A stretch of DNA of 64,000 nucleotides from Burkholderia sp. lig30 (GTDB lineage Bacteria > Pseudomonadota > Gammaproteobacteria > Burkholderiales > Burkholderiaceae), in contig NZ_JGVW01000047.1 in the NCBI RefSeq assembly GCF_000687455.2, positions 20,254-84,253 of the forward strand, read 5' to 3'. Under the pieces are notes generated by a model. It worked only from the letters and a program-made list of their open reading frames with translations. It was not told the DNA's origin and did no database searches. A program made the translations under genes and the position numbers. Below, piece by piece: positions 25,237 to 33,140 of the stretch (position 1 is its first letter; the number at the start of each line of letters is the position of its first letter).

Positions 25237-26474
25237 GCGTTCGAATCGGCCTTGTCAGTTGGAGCGACTGGCTGCACGACCGCAAAGCGAAGTGCCCCTT
25301 CGCGCCACGCCACCAGTTGCGGGTTATTGTTTTGCTTCGCATGCTCGATACCCAACGCGAGGGCCAGCCACCCTGCCGCAACCCCAGGGCGGCCCATCGA
25401 TGTGTCGATGTCGTGGATAGCGGACAGGTTCTCGGACTGCGAAACGTTTATCGAAAGGTCGGACATGCTCTTCGCCACCGCGCTTTTTTCCGATCCGTCG
25501 AGCCCGGCCTGCCACAGGTCGTCGACCTTGTCACCGGCCGTACGGCCCCACAGCAACGCAGTTGCGATCGGGGCGTCGGTAGCACCTCCGGGTTCTGCCT
25601 CGACCGGCCGGTGAAGATGCGCGACGAGCGGGATGCGGCGCCGCCCGGCGAGGGGCGCCCAGCCGAGAAGCATGGCAACCGCCGCCTCTGCGCTGTTCTG
25701 CGGCGGCGTGTCATGCAACTGGACGGCAACGAACAGCAGAAACTTTTCCAGCGCGGGACCACCCCGGTTGTCGAGCCATTCGTCAAGCGCCATGACACCT
25801 TGGTCCGCTGGCACCGGAACGGCCTCGGCTCGCCGCATGTCCTTTGCGTCCCAACAGGTCTGCCATGTCTCCAGCAGCGCGTCGCGATCCGCATCATCGG
25901 GCAACTGCAGCCGCACGCCGAACGGAACATCCCGCGGTATCGTGGCGACGAGCGGCTCAATCGCAGCAATCAGATCCTCGAAGCAGGTTCGGTAACGATT
26001 CGATCCGTCGCTGTCGCCCAGAGCAGCAAGTGCCGAGTGCCGGACACCTTCGCTGCCGTCCTGTGAGGTTTGTGCTTCAAGTGCCGTTACGCCGCTGGCA
26101 TGCATGCTGGCGACTTCGTCGTCGCCCAGGCTGGTCAGATACGTATAGCCGGCTACCGCAAGCGGTTCACTTGCAAACCGCAGTGCATTTTCGCGGTCTT
26201 CGCGCAGCGTTTCGTTGTCCGCGTCGATGCGCTCGCTTTCCTGCTCGTAGTAGTACAGCCTGAGACCGAACACGACACCCCACGCAAGCGGGGGAATGAC
26301 GAGCGGCCGTACCCAGAACCACGCCGTTCCGGTCGGTTCGTTCTTTGGCCATGTCAGCAAGGTGCTTACCACGCCGACGACCATGGCCACGATCAGCAGA
26401 CCCAGCCACACAACGGCCCGTGGCGGCGCGGGACGCGGTTCGGGCGACTGTTCCGGAGGCAGCGTTACAGGCAT
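25233..26474 (-). CDS. T6SS-associated membrane protein of unknown function
   Basis: I do not recognise a named domain in this protein of about 413 residues. It has a Pro-rich cytoplasmic N-terminus, two membrane helices (about 20-42 and 58-75 from MPVTLPP), then about 330 soluble residues. The first segment after the helices, YYYEQESERIDADNETLREDRENALRFASEPLAVAGYTYLTSLG, is followed by Asp/Glu-rich stretches. The ORF is also open to 26522, which would overlap PAAR by 34 bases; 26474 starts 14 bases after PAAR and is preferred. Its stop overlaps the tssM start. Uncharacterised proteins in the same position occur in some Burkholderia T6SS loci; a role in the membrane complex is inference. Confidence 0.8.
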   Translation of the reverse strand: MPVTLPPEQSPEPRPAPPRAVVWLGLLIVAMVVGVVSTLLTWPKNEPTGTAWFWVRPLVIPPLAWGVVFGLRLYYYEQESERIDADNETLREDRENALRFASEPLAVAGYTYLTSLGDDEVASMHASGVTALEAQTSQDGSEGVRHSALAALGDSDGSNRYRTCFEDLIAAIEPLVATIPRDVPFGVRLQLPDDADRDALLETWQTCWDAKDMRRAEAVPVPADQGVMALDEWLDNRGGPALEKFLLFVAVQLHDTPPQNSAEAAVAMLLGWAPLAGRRRIPLVAHLHRPVEAEPGGATDAPIATALLWGRTAGDKVDDLWQAGLDGSEKSAVAKSMSDLSINVSQSENLSAIHDIDTSMGRPGVAAGWLALALGIEHAKQNNNPQLVAWREGALRFAVVQPVAPTDKADSNA

Positions 26475-26488
26475 GGCGATCGTGTCAG

Positions 26489-26737
26489 TCAGACCAGGCT
26501 GGAAATCAGCCGGCAACCGCACATGGCCCGGTACCCGTGCCGTGCCACTGGCACGCCGTCATCGGTCATCGATTCGTCACCGTCGACGATGAGATTCGGC
26601 TTGATGTCGTGCAACGGGCACGTCACCTCGTCGCCCTTGCGGGCAACGTAGCGGCCGTCGAGTCGCATGGTCTTCGATGCGGTAACTACTTTTCCACCGT
26701 GATCGGTGGCGTCGCCAAACCGGATAAGGTCAATCAT
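26489..26737 (-). CDS. PAAR-domain T6SS spike-tip protein
   Basis: This 82-residue protein is a PAAR spike: MIDLIRFGDATDHGGKVVTAS at the start, KGDEVTCPLHDIKPNLIVDGDESMTDDGVPVARHGYRAMCGCRL near the end. The His and Cys residues that hold zinc at the tip are present (His14, Cys42, His45, His66, and the terminal CGC). PAAR caps the VgrG trimer and sharpens the needle. It has no toxin extension, so it probably caps the VgrG encoded about 7 kb upstream, carrying the VasX-like effector encoded between them. Confidence 0.93.
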   Translation of the reverse strand: MIDLIRFGDATDHGGKVVTASKTMRLDGRYVARKGDEVTCPLHDIKPNLIVDGDESMTDDGVPVARHGYRAMCGCRLISSLV

Positions 26738-26809
26738 TTTTTATCTCGATAAAATTTATAACATGAAACTTGATTTAAAAATCACAAACCCAAAACCAAC
26801 ACTTCCACT

Positions 26810-27541
26810 TCACTTATAACGAAAATAATATCGGCCGTAATTCGGCAACCGATTCTCACGACGGTTTTCACGAGACGTCTTGCGCAAGTTGATGTTCTCT
26901 ACATCCGGCCAGCCATATGCCCGGAAGATCGCCTCGGCCACGTAGACAAAGCCCATCATTTTTCTTCCCGCACGATAAAAAAGCACCCCAAAAACAATAA
27001 ATCCGCTTACATATATCAATGATGCACTTATCAAAAATCCTTCAAAATCGTCATTGCCAATTTTTGCATATACTCCGGCTACAATAATTGAGTAAATAGC
27101 AAAAAATGACCAAAGCATAAATTTAGCCATATGCCAATAGTGGACCTTACGCCCCGCCGTCGCATGCGGATACACCGCGACAATGTCGTCACCGTCCCTC
27201 TTGACCGCATAAGCGACATAGCGCTGATCCGTTACCCGCTCCGCCACGACCTCGACCGTATCGCCGTTGCGCATCGGCATCAGCCACATCCAGCCCTGCA
27301 CTTGCTTTCCATCGATCTCGAACTCGACCCACTCGGCTTCTTCGTCCGCATTCATCGCCATGTTGGTCAGGCCGATGGCGGCGCCTCCCATCCCCATCGC
27401 GGCTGCACCAACGGCCGTCGCCCCCACCGCACTCTGCTGAACCTGCGTCAAGACAAAATCGTGACTGCGCTTCGAGCGCTTCAGATTCGCGATCGTCCCG
27501 CGCAAAAGCACGGTTCCTTGAAAGGGTTCGATGTCTTTCAT
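26810..27541 (-). CDS. Putative T6SS immunity protein, paralogue A
   Basis: This 243-residue protein is the last of three tandem paralogues downstream of the VasX-like effector gene. It has a Gly/Ala-rich hydrophobic segment (about 38-63, GATAVGAAAMGMGGAAIG), a soluble part with DEEAEWVEFEIDGKQVQGWMWLMPMRNGDTVEVV, two membrane helices (about 138-158 and 168-190) and a conserved basic tail (RENRRENRLPNYGRYYFRYK). Membrane location fits protection against a pore-forming effector. Databases sometimes label such proteins 'putative T6SS effector', so immunity is inferred from position. The genes are AT-richer than their neighbours. The helical region is the part that differs most from copies B and C. 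Confidence 0.75.
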   Translation of the reverse strand: MKDIEPFQGTVLLRGTIANLKRSKRSHDFVLTQVQQSAVGATAVGAAAMGMGGAAIGLTNMAMNADEEAEWVEFEIDGKQVQGWMWLMPMRNGDTVEVVAERVTDQRYVAYAVKRDGDDIVAVYPHATAGRKVHYWHMAKFMLWSFFAIYSIIVAGVYAKIGNDDFEGFLISASLIYVSGFIVFGVLFYRAGRKMMGFVYVAEAIFRAYGWPDVENINLRKTSRENRRENRLPNYGRYYFRYK

Positions 27542-27545
27542 AGAC

Positions 27546-27590
27546 CTAATTCACTTTTACCATCGCGCCGATGAAATCCTTGCTCCGCGC
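27546..27590 (-). pseudogene. Vestige resembling the effector 3' end, ahead of paralogue A
   Basis: Just before paralogue A the minus strand reads GDKARSKDFIGAMVKVN-stop. The intact effector ends RREFVEAMVKMG-stop before paralogue C. The stop-to-ATG spacing (4 bases, TAG then ATG) is identical in all three places. About ten codons align, five of the last ten identical. I read it as the left-over tip of a toxin gene duplicated together with its immunity gene. Confidence 0.55.
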
Positions 27591-27643
27591 CTTGTCGCCC
27601 CGATTCTGGAAAATACGTCAACCGACCGCCCCATCACAAAATC

Positions 27644-28375
27644 TTATTTGTAACGAAAATAGTATCGACCATAATTCGGCAACCGATTCTCACGACGATT
27701 TTCACGAGACGTCTCGCGCAAATTAATATTCCCAACATCCGGCCAGCCATACGTCCGAAAAATCGCCTCGGCCATGTAGACAAAGCCCATCATTTTTCTC
27801 GCCGAACGATAAAACAACACGCCAAATGTGCTAATCCCCATTGCAAACGTAGAAAAAAACACGATCAAAAATCCACCGATATCAACCCTTCCAATTTTCA
27901 TATACAGCCCGACAGATATAATTGAATAGAGAATGAAAAAAGACCAAAGCATGAGCTTGGTCATAAAACGATAGTGAGCCTTACGCCCCGCCGTCGCGTG
28001 CGGATACACCGCGACAATGTCGTCACCGTCCCGCTTGACCGCATAAGCGACATAGCGCTGATCCGTTACCCGCTCCGCCACGACCTCGACCGCATCGCCG
28101 TTGCGCATCGGCATCAGCCACATCCAGCCCTGCACTTGCTTTCCATCGATATCGAACTCGACCCACTCGGCTTCTTCGTCCGCATTCATCGCCATGTTCG
28201 TCAGGCCGATGGCCGCCCCCCCCATCCCCATTACAGCTGCACCAACGGCCGTCGCCCCCACAGCACTCTGCTGAACCTGCGTCAAGACAAAGTCGTGACT
28301 GCGCTTCGAGCGCTTCAGATTCGCGATCGTCCCGCGCAACAGCACGGTTCCTTGAAATGGTTCGATGTCTTTCAT
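27644..28375 (-). CDS. Putative T6SS immunity protein, paralogue B
   Basis: This 243-residue middle paralogue is nearly identical to paralogue A over residues 1-132 (a few substitutions, such as A48V, E75D and T95A) and over the last 55 residues. Between about 133 and 190, covering both membrane helices and the loop, it diverges strongly (FILYSIISVGLYMKIGRVDIGG versus FAIYSIIVAGVYAKIGNDDFEG). The repeat unit A-to-B is 834 bases, including a spacer of about 102 bases. It probably protects against the linked pore-forming effector or a variant of it. No signal peptide; topology is predicted by eye. Confidence 0.75.
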   Translation of the reverse strand: MKDIEPFQGTVLLRGTIANLKRSKRSHDFVLTQVQQSAVGATAVGAAVMGMGGAAIGLTNMAMNADEEAEWVEFDIDGKQVQGWMWLMPMRNGDAVEVVAERVTDQRYVAYAVKRDGDDIVAVYPHATAGRKAHYRFMTKLMLWSFFILYSIISVGLYMKIGRVDIGGFLIVFFSTFAMGISTFGVLFYRSARKMMGFVYMAEAIFRTYGWPDVGNINLRETSRENRRENRLPNYGRYYFRYK

Positions 28376-28379
28376 AGAC

Positions 28380-28424
28380 CTAATTCACTTTTACCATCGC
28401 GCCGATGAACACCTTGCCCCGCGC
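28380..28424 (-). pseudogene. Vestige resembling the effector 3' end, ahead of paralogue B
   Basis: The minus strand reads DEARGKVFIGAMVKVN-stop, four bases before the ATG of paralogue B. The last nine residues are identical to the vestige ahead of paralogue A, and both resemble the intact effector end FVEAMVKMG. The two vestiges are closer to each other than to the current effector, as if they came from a different allele of the toxin. Confidence 0.55.
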
Positions 28425-28478
28425 CTCGTCACTATGTTTTTAAAAATATGTCATCGGGTCCGACTCACCCCCGAATTT

Positions 28479-29207
28479 CTACTTGTAACGAAAATAGTAT
28501 CGACCATAATTCGGCAACCGATTCTCACGACGGTTTTCACGAGATGTTTTTCGCAAATCGATATTCTCAACATCCGGCCACCCATAAGCCCTGAATATCG
28601 CTTCAGCCATATAGACAAACCCCATCACCTTTCTTGCCGCACGATAAAATATCACCCCAAATACAACGAACCCAAATACCAGAATCGACACAACAACCCC
28701 CCATTCATCCTTAACAGACGGCACCTCCCCCCAATACATCCTAATTAAGACGACAGAATAAATTATAAAAAATGCCCAGAGCATTAATTTTGCCATGACG
28801 CGGTAGTGAACCTTGCGCCCCTTTGTTGCATGGGGATACACTGCGACTATGTCGTCACCTTCCCGCTTGACGGCGTAAGCGATGAAGCGCTCGCCGTTTA
28901 AGCACTCCGCAGCAACATCAACCGTATCGCCATTCCGCATCGGCATCAGCCACATCCAGCCCTGTATCTGCTTTCCGTCGATTTCAAACTCGACCCACTC
29001 GGCTTCTTCGTCCGTATTCATCGCCATGTTGGTCAGGCCGATGGCAGCGCCTCCCATACCCATCACAGCTGCGCCGACGGCCGTCGCTCCCACTGCACTT
29101 TGTTGAATTTGCGTCAAGACAAAGTCGTGACTGCGCTTCGAGCGTTTTAAATTCTTAATTGTTCCGTGCAAAAGCACGACTTCCCCAAATCGTTCGATTT
29201 TTTCCAT
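28479..29207 (-). CDS. Putative T6SS immunity protein, paralogue C (effector-proximal)
   Basis: This 242-residue protein is encoded four bases after the effector stop, so it is probably co-translated with it and is the best candidate for the cognate immunity protein. The N-terminus (MEKIERFGEVVLLHGTIKNLKRSKRSHDFVL) is more diverged than in A and B. The core GATAVGAAVMGMGGAAIGLTNMAM and the tail RENRRENRLPNYGRYYFRYK are conserved. The helical region (about 135-188) is unique (VVLIRMYWGEVPSVKDEWGV). Two membrane helices are predicted. Immunity is inferred from genetic position and topology. Confidence 0.78.
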   Translation of the reverse strand: MEKIERFGEVVLLHGTIKNLKRSKRSHDFVLTQIQQSAVGATAVGAAVMGMGGAAIGLTNMAMNTDEEAEWVEFEIDGKQIQGWMWLMPMRNGDTVDVAAECLNGERFIAYAVKREGDDIVAVYPHATKGRKVHYRVMAKLMLWAFFIIYSVVLIRMYWGEVPSVKDEWGVVVSILVFGFVVFGVIFYRAARKVMGFVYMAEAIFRAYGWPDVENIDLRKTSRENRRENRLPNYGRYYFRYK

Positions 29208-29211
29208 ATAA

Positions 29212-32079
29212 CTAACCCATCTTCACCATGGCTTCGACGAATTCTCTTCTCTGCATTACAACTTCTGTTAAATTATATTTCTCGACGTCATGATCTTTAA
29301 TACTTAAAATTCTTTCCCGGCCAGTACCGAAGGCACATCGTGAACACCATGCCTCCAAGGCATCCGGAGTAAGCCAGTCCGCCAGCATCTGAAACAAGAG
29401 CAGACCAATCGTGGCCTCCCAACCGATCAACATACCGAAGGCACGCAAGCCGGCAACCACTGCGATTCGTTCAGTAAACACTTCGACTGCGGCCATAACT
29501 GCATCTGTGCCGTAACGAGCCGCAAGCTTCTTTAGCAAGGGGGCAGCAGCGCTGGTCGCATCGATAAGCATGGCAGTTCCGGATAAGACACCCACTCCAA
29601 ATTTGATTTGTAAAACAACGACAACGTCATACTGCTGTCGTCTCCGCGCCTCTGGTTTCTTCCCATCCATCCACGCCGAAATCAAAGGCCCCACACTCCC
29701 CAGCGCACCGCCCGTCAGTTTCCAGACCTGCGACCGCACGGAATTCTTCAGCACGGCCTGATATGGATACATCGCAACCGTAATCACCGAAGCCCCCAGC
29801 GATGCCCCCGATTTCGCCAGATTGAGTCGCGTATCCTTGTCAGGCGCACCGGCCATCAGATGCCAGAAATTGGCGGTTTCCAGCAGCAACGTCACCACGG
29901 CGATACGCCCCAGGCGAAGCTGCTTCGCCCCCTCTTCTTCGGTCACCTTGATCCTGTCCCATGCCGCATACAGTTCTCTCGTCGGCACCGGCGCCTTTTC
30001 CGGCGGCGCGCCGCGCAGGATCTTCCGCGCAACCCGCACGCGATTGATGATCTCGACCCGCCCCAGCGTCTCGAACTCCGCCTGCTTTCGCACGAGCGCG
30101 ATCGCATCCTCATAGGGGACGCCCGCACGCTGCAGAAACAGCGTCTGGATAACCTTCTCGCCCACGAAGTCGCCAATCTTCGCGACCCGAAATTTCTCGA
30201 AAATCGCGTCGCCCACGGTCAGGCCAAACTTGTCTATCTGGAGGCGCTTGAACAACTCGCCGAGCGGCGAGATCTTCCTCGAATCGGTTTCCAGCGCCAG
30301 CCGCGACAGGTCCTTGTAATACTTGATGACCGATTTCGCCGGTGTCACAACGCCGACGACCGCCGCACCGAGCGTATCCAGCGGCGTGTCCTTTTTCGCC
30401 TGCGCGCTCTTGAGCAACTGGCCCAACTCCTTGCGCGCATCCATCTGGTTCATCGCCATCACGCGCCAGATCAGACTGCCCTGCTGCGTCGGGTCCCACT
30501 CGGCAATCAGGTTGTCGACGATGACCTTGCCCTTCGGGGTGGACGTCAAGCCGAACAACGCCTCCGAAACAATGATCTCGAAGGTGAGACTGGCGCAGAA
30601 GTCAGCGGAGTGGCAGTCTTCCAGCGTATCGAGCAGCAGTTGAGCCTTCACCCACTGCCCGACATCGTCGCTGCGACTCTCCTGCAGTTCGTGCACCGCC
30701 GACTGAAGGTCTTCATAGTGTTTGCGAAACGTCCTGATGTCGGCGGAACGAAGGCGCGCCTCGTACGTCGACCATTTGTAGTCGACCATCTGCTTGTGGT
30801 TCCGGTCACGCGCACCGGGCCGCGCGTTTGCGTAGTCGCGGGCCGCCTTCATCACACTGTCGCGATGGCTCCCGGTATAGGGCACCCTGGAGCGACTGTC
30901 CCCGGCGCTGCTCAACTGGCCCATCTGGATCACGCGGCGTTGATGGCTGGCCGGAATGTCATTGGCCGCCATCCAGTCCATATCGTCGTACCAGGCATTG
31001 ATTTGCGTGACCCTCGACGGATCGGCGCCTGCCAATGCCTTCTGACGTTGTGCCGCCAGCGCGGCTCGCGCGCCCGAAGCGCCCAGCGCGCTCGTCCCCT
31101 GCGCCTGTCTGGCACGATCTTCGGCGGCGTCGAGCCTGGCCCCCTCTATCGACTGCACGACCTTGCGCGCGGTGTCGATGTCGTGCAGGGCGCTCACCCG
31201 GAGGGCATGCTCCGACTCGACATACTGATTGAACCAGGAGAGCGGATCGCTCCGGAACCCGTTCAACTCGTGCACGTTCCCGACCGCATCCCAAAGCGCC
31301 AGCAGCATCGGCGGGTAGCTGCGCCCTCCCTTCCTCTTGCCGACATCATTCATGACCCCGACGAGCGCCTTGCTCGCCGAATCCGGCGTCGCCTGGCGGA
31401 TATGCAGCGGATAGCGGGTCGCTTCAAGCTTCAATACTTCCGGCTTGTGCTTGCCCGCGCCGTCGCCAAGCTTGCGCCTGCCCGGCTGCAGGCGAGCGGA
31501 ATCGAAGCCGGGCATATATTCGACGACCTCGTCGATGCTGGCTTCCGTCGCAGCGGCCGCATGCTCATATTTGCCGCCGGCAATCCATTTCGCCGGCTCG
31601 ATGCACTGCATGCGCTTGTTGCGCAGCTCGGCATTCTGCGCATAGCGCTTGAATATGTCGTCCGTCCAGGTCTCTCCGGAAAACGCGATGTAGACTTCGC
31701 CGCACAACTCGGGTTGCGAGATCGCGATGATGTCCATCGGAACCGCATGGCCGCTCTTCGCACATGACGGATGCGTCACCGGCACCGCCGGCGCAGGCAG
31801 GGACTGCCACCATACACGGCCGTCCCCGGTTACCTTGTAGGCCTCCCAGTAATTCGCGCCGCGCGGGCCTTTCACGTAGAAGAGATAGAGCCAGCCTTCA
31901 CGCAGAATGCGCAGTCCATAGTGATGCTGCGTCAGCGCAACGTCCGTCACGCGGCGCCCCGTGATGCCATTGGCCAGTTTTGCCGCGACGCTCTTGGGCA
32001 GCACCGTGTAACGGACCGGAAGAATCGGCAGTCCGCCTTTGGCGCAGTTGACGCAGCGTTCGGGTTGGCTCGTGTTCAT
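29212..32079 (-). CDS. VasX-like T6SS effector (BTH_I2691-type), putative membrane-damaging toxin
   Basis: This 955-residue protein begins with the toxin VasX N-terminal region: CVNCAKGGLPILPVRYTVLPKSVA (residues 10-33), then HHYGLRILREGWLYLFYVKGPRGANYWEAYKV. The middle is long and helical. The last third has several hydrophobic segments, including about 740-760 (IAVVTLLLETANFWHLMAG), 775-795, and 825-915 (GVGVLSGTAMLIDATSAAAP; GLRAFGMLIGWEATIGLLLF). That architecture matches VasX/colicin-like proteins that permeabilise the inner membrane of prey. The family resembles the B. thailandensis secreted effector BTH_I2691. It follows the DUF4123 adaptor gene by 58 bases and precedes three immunity paralogues. 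Pore formation is inferred. Confidence 0.85.
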   Translation of the reverse strand: MNTSQPERCVNCAKGGLPILPVRYTVLPKSVAAKLANGITGRRVTDVALTQHHYGLRILREGWLYLFYVKGPRGANYWEAYKVTGDGRVWWQSLPAPAVPVTHPSCAKSGHAVPMDIIAISQPELCGEVYIAFSGETWTDDIFKRYAQNAELRNKRMQCIEPAKWIAGGKYEHAAAATEASIDEVVEYMPGFDSARLQPGRRKLGDGAGKHKPEVLKLEATRYPLHIRQATPDSASKALVGVMNDVGKRKGGRSYPPMLLALWDAVGNVHELNGFRSDPLSWFNQYVESEHALRVSALHDIDTARKVVQSIEGARLDAAEDRARQAQGTSALGASGARAALAAQRQKALAGADPSRVTQINAWYDDMDWMAANDIPASHQRRVIQMGQLSSAGDSRSRVPYTGSHRDSVMKAARDYANARPGARDRNHKQMVDYKWSTYEARLRSADIRTFRKHYEDLQSAVHELQESRSDDVGQWVKAQLLLDTLEDCHSADFCASLTFEIIVSEALFGLTSTPKGKVIVDNLIAEWDPTQQGSLIWRVMAMNQMDARKELGQLLKSAQAKKDTPLDTLGAAVVGVVTPAKSVIKYYKDLSRLALETDSRKISPLGELFKRLQIDKFGLTVGDAIFEKFRVAKIGDFVGEKVIQTLFLQRAGVPYEDAIALVRKQAEFETLGRVEIINRVRVARKILRGAPPEKAPVPTRELYAAWDRIKVTEEEGAKQLRLGRIAVVTLLLETANFWHLMAGAPDKDTRLNLAKSGASLGASVITVAMYPYQAVLKNSVRSQVWKLTGGALGSVGPLISAWMDGKKPEARRRQQYDVVVVLQIKFGVGVLSGTAMLIDATSAAAPLLKKLAARYGTDAVMAAVEVFTERIAVVAGLRAFGMLIGWEATIGLLLFQMLADWLTPDALEAWCSRCAFGTGRERILSIKDHDVEKYNLTEVVMQRREFVEAMVKMG

Positions 32080-32137
32080 GATGGCTTGCGTGTCTGGATC
32101 TGGATCGGGGCGGCAAAGCGGCCCTTAAAACAATGGT

Positions 32138-33133
32138 TCATCGGGAACGACCGTGCGTGACGTCTTGCCAGGCACCGCGTCGAATATCTTCAACGACCCG
32201 GGACTCCAGCTCGCTGGCCGCGGCCGAATACAACATGCCCGTCTCGACGCGGCCCCATACCGGAGCCATGCCGGGGTGCGAATCGAACTCGGGATGCCAG
32301 TTCAATGCGTGCCCGACAAAGCGGACCTTGTCCTGATAGTCGGCCAGCCCGCGCCGGTCCGCACGCTCGGCGCTGGCCACTGCCGTCTCGACCTCATGTG
32401 CGTCCGGCTGCCGCCCCATCTCCTTCATGTGAAGCGCCAAAGCCCGGTTGATCGCGCCGTGACGATGCAACGCGCGCCATTGTTCGCCGCTCAACGCCAA
32501 TTCCGGTTGCGGAACCGCCGCGGCCCGATAGACCGCGATCTCGCCGCATGCTCCAAGGGCATACCACGCCCGCACCGGGCCCAGAAGACACCGCCGCTGA
32601 GGTTCCGAAAGCACTGGCCAGATCAGACTCAACGCACGTGCGTCGTAGAAGCGCAGGACCCGACGCTGCCCCGCGTCATCCCATTGAAGGATGTGATTGC
32701 TCCAGTCGTTCGCGACATCGTCGGCCGGCGCGTTGCCGAACAGCCAGCCCCCGATCCGCTGACCGTGCCCCCTCGCAACTGAGTCGGGCTCGCGGTCCTC
32801 GTATGCCTGCCGCACGCTTTCCGCCAACAGCGCAATCCCGACGTCGGTAGACAAATCGAGATCAATCAGCAACGGCCGATGTTCGGGAGGAAAGGCCTTG
32901 TGCTCGACCGGGATCGCAACTTGAGCGGCATGGCTGAAAAGCGCCCCGGACTCGGGATGATCGTCGAGCGGTCGCAGCGAAGGATCAACGAGCAACAGGC
33001 AATGCGCGTGTTCAACACAGACTGATCTGAGCAGATCGGTCAAGTGATCGGCGGAATCACGCGACGCATCGGATTCGCGTGGAGCACGCGTATCCGCCTG
33101 TCCTCGGTGGGTAATCGGGAGAGAACCTGTCAT
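32138..33133 (-). CDS. DUF4123 effector adaptor/chaperone (Tap/TEC-type)
   Basis: This protein of about 331 residues carries a DUF4123 domain: LCL-type start HCLLLVDPSLRPLDDHPESGALFSHA, then LIDLDLSTDVGIALLAESVRQAYEDRE, GGWLFGNAP and LRFYDARALSLIWPVLSEPQRRCLLGPVRAWYAL (about 175-210). DUF4123 proteins load a specific effector on a partner VgrG and are not themselves secreted. Two adjacent ATGs (33136 and 33133) follow GAGGCA; 33133 has the better spacing. The gene starts inside the vgrG stop region, tightly coupled, and precedes the VasX-like effector. The ORF extends upstream in frame to 33346, but that part overlaps vgrG and is not used. Confidence 0.88.
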   Translation of the reverse strand: MTGSLPITHRGQADTRAPRESDASRDSADHLTDLLRSVCVEHAHCLLLVDPSLRPLDDHPESGALFSHAAQVAIPVEHKAFPPEHRPLLIDLDLSTDVGIALLAESVRQAYEDREPDSVARGHGQRIGGWLFGNAPADDVANDWSNHILQWDDAGQRRVLRFYDARALSLIWPVLSEPQRRCLLGPVRAWYALGACGEIAVYRAAAVPQPELALSGEQWRALHRHGAINRALALHMKEMGRQPDAHEVETAVASAERADRRGLADYQDKVRFVGHALNWHPEFDSHPGMAPVWGRVETGMLYSAAASELESRVVEDIRRGAWQDVTHGRSR

Positions 33134-33140
33134 CATTGCC

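Noticed and set aside
20119..25614. A 1831-codon open frame on the plus strand opposite tssA and tssM
   Set aside because: It is the antisense shadow of two well-supported genes in GC-rich DNA; its translation is Arg/Ala/His-rich without any family motif.
27131..28408. Paired plus-strand frames of about 145 codons inside the immunity paralogues
   Set aside because: They are antisense shadows repeated because the genes themselves are duplicated; no ribosome sites.
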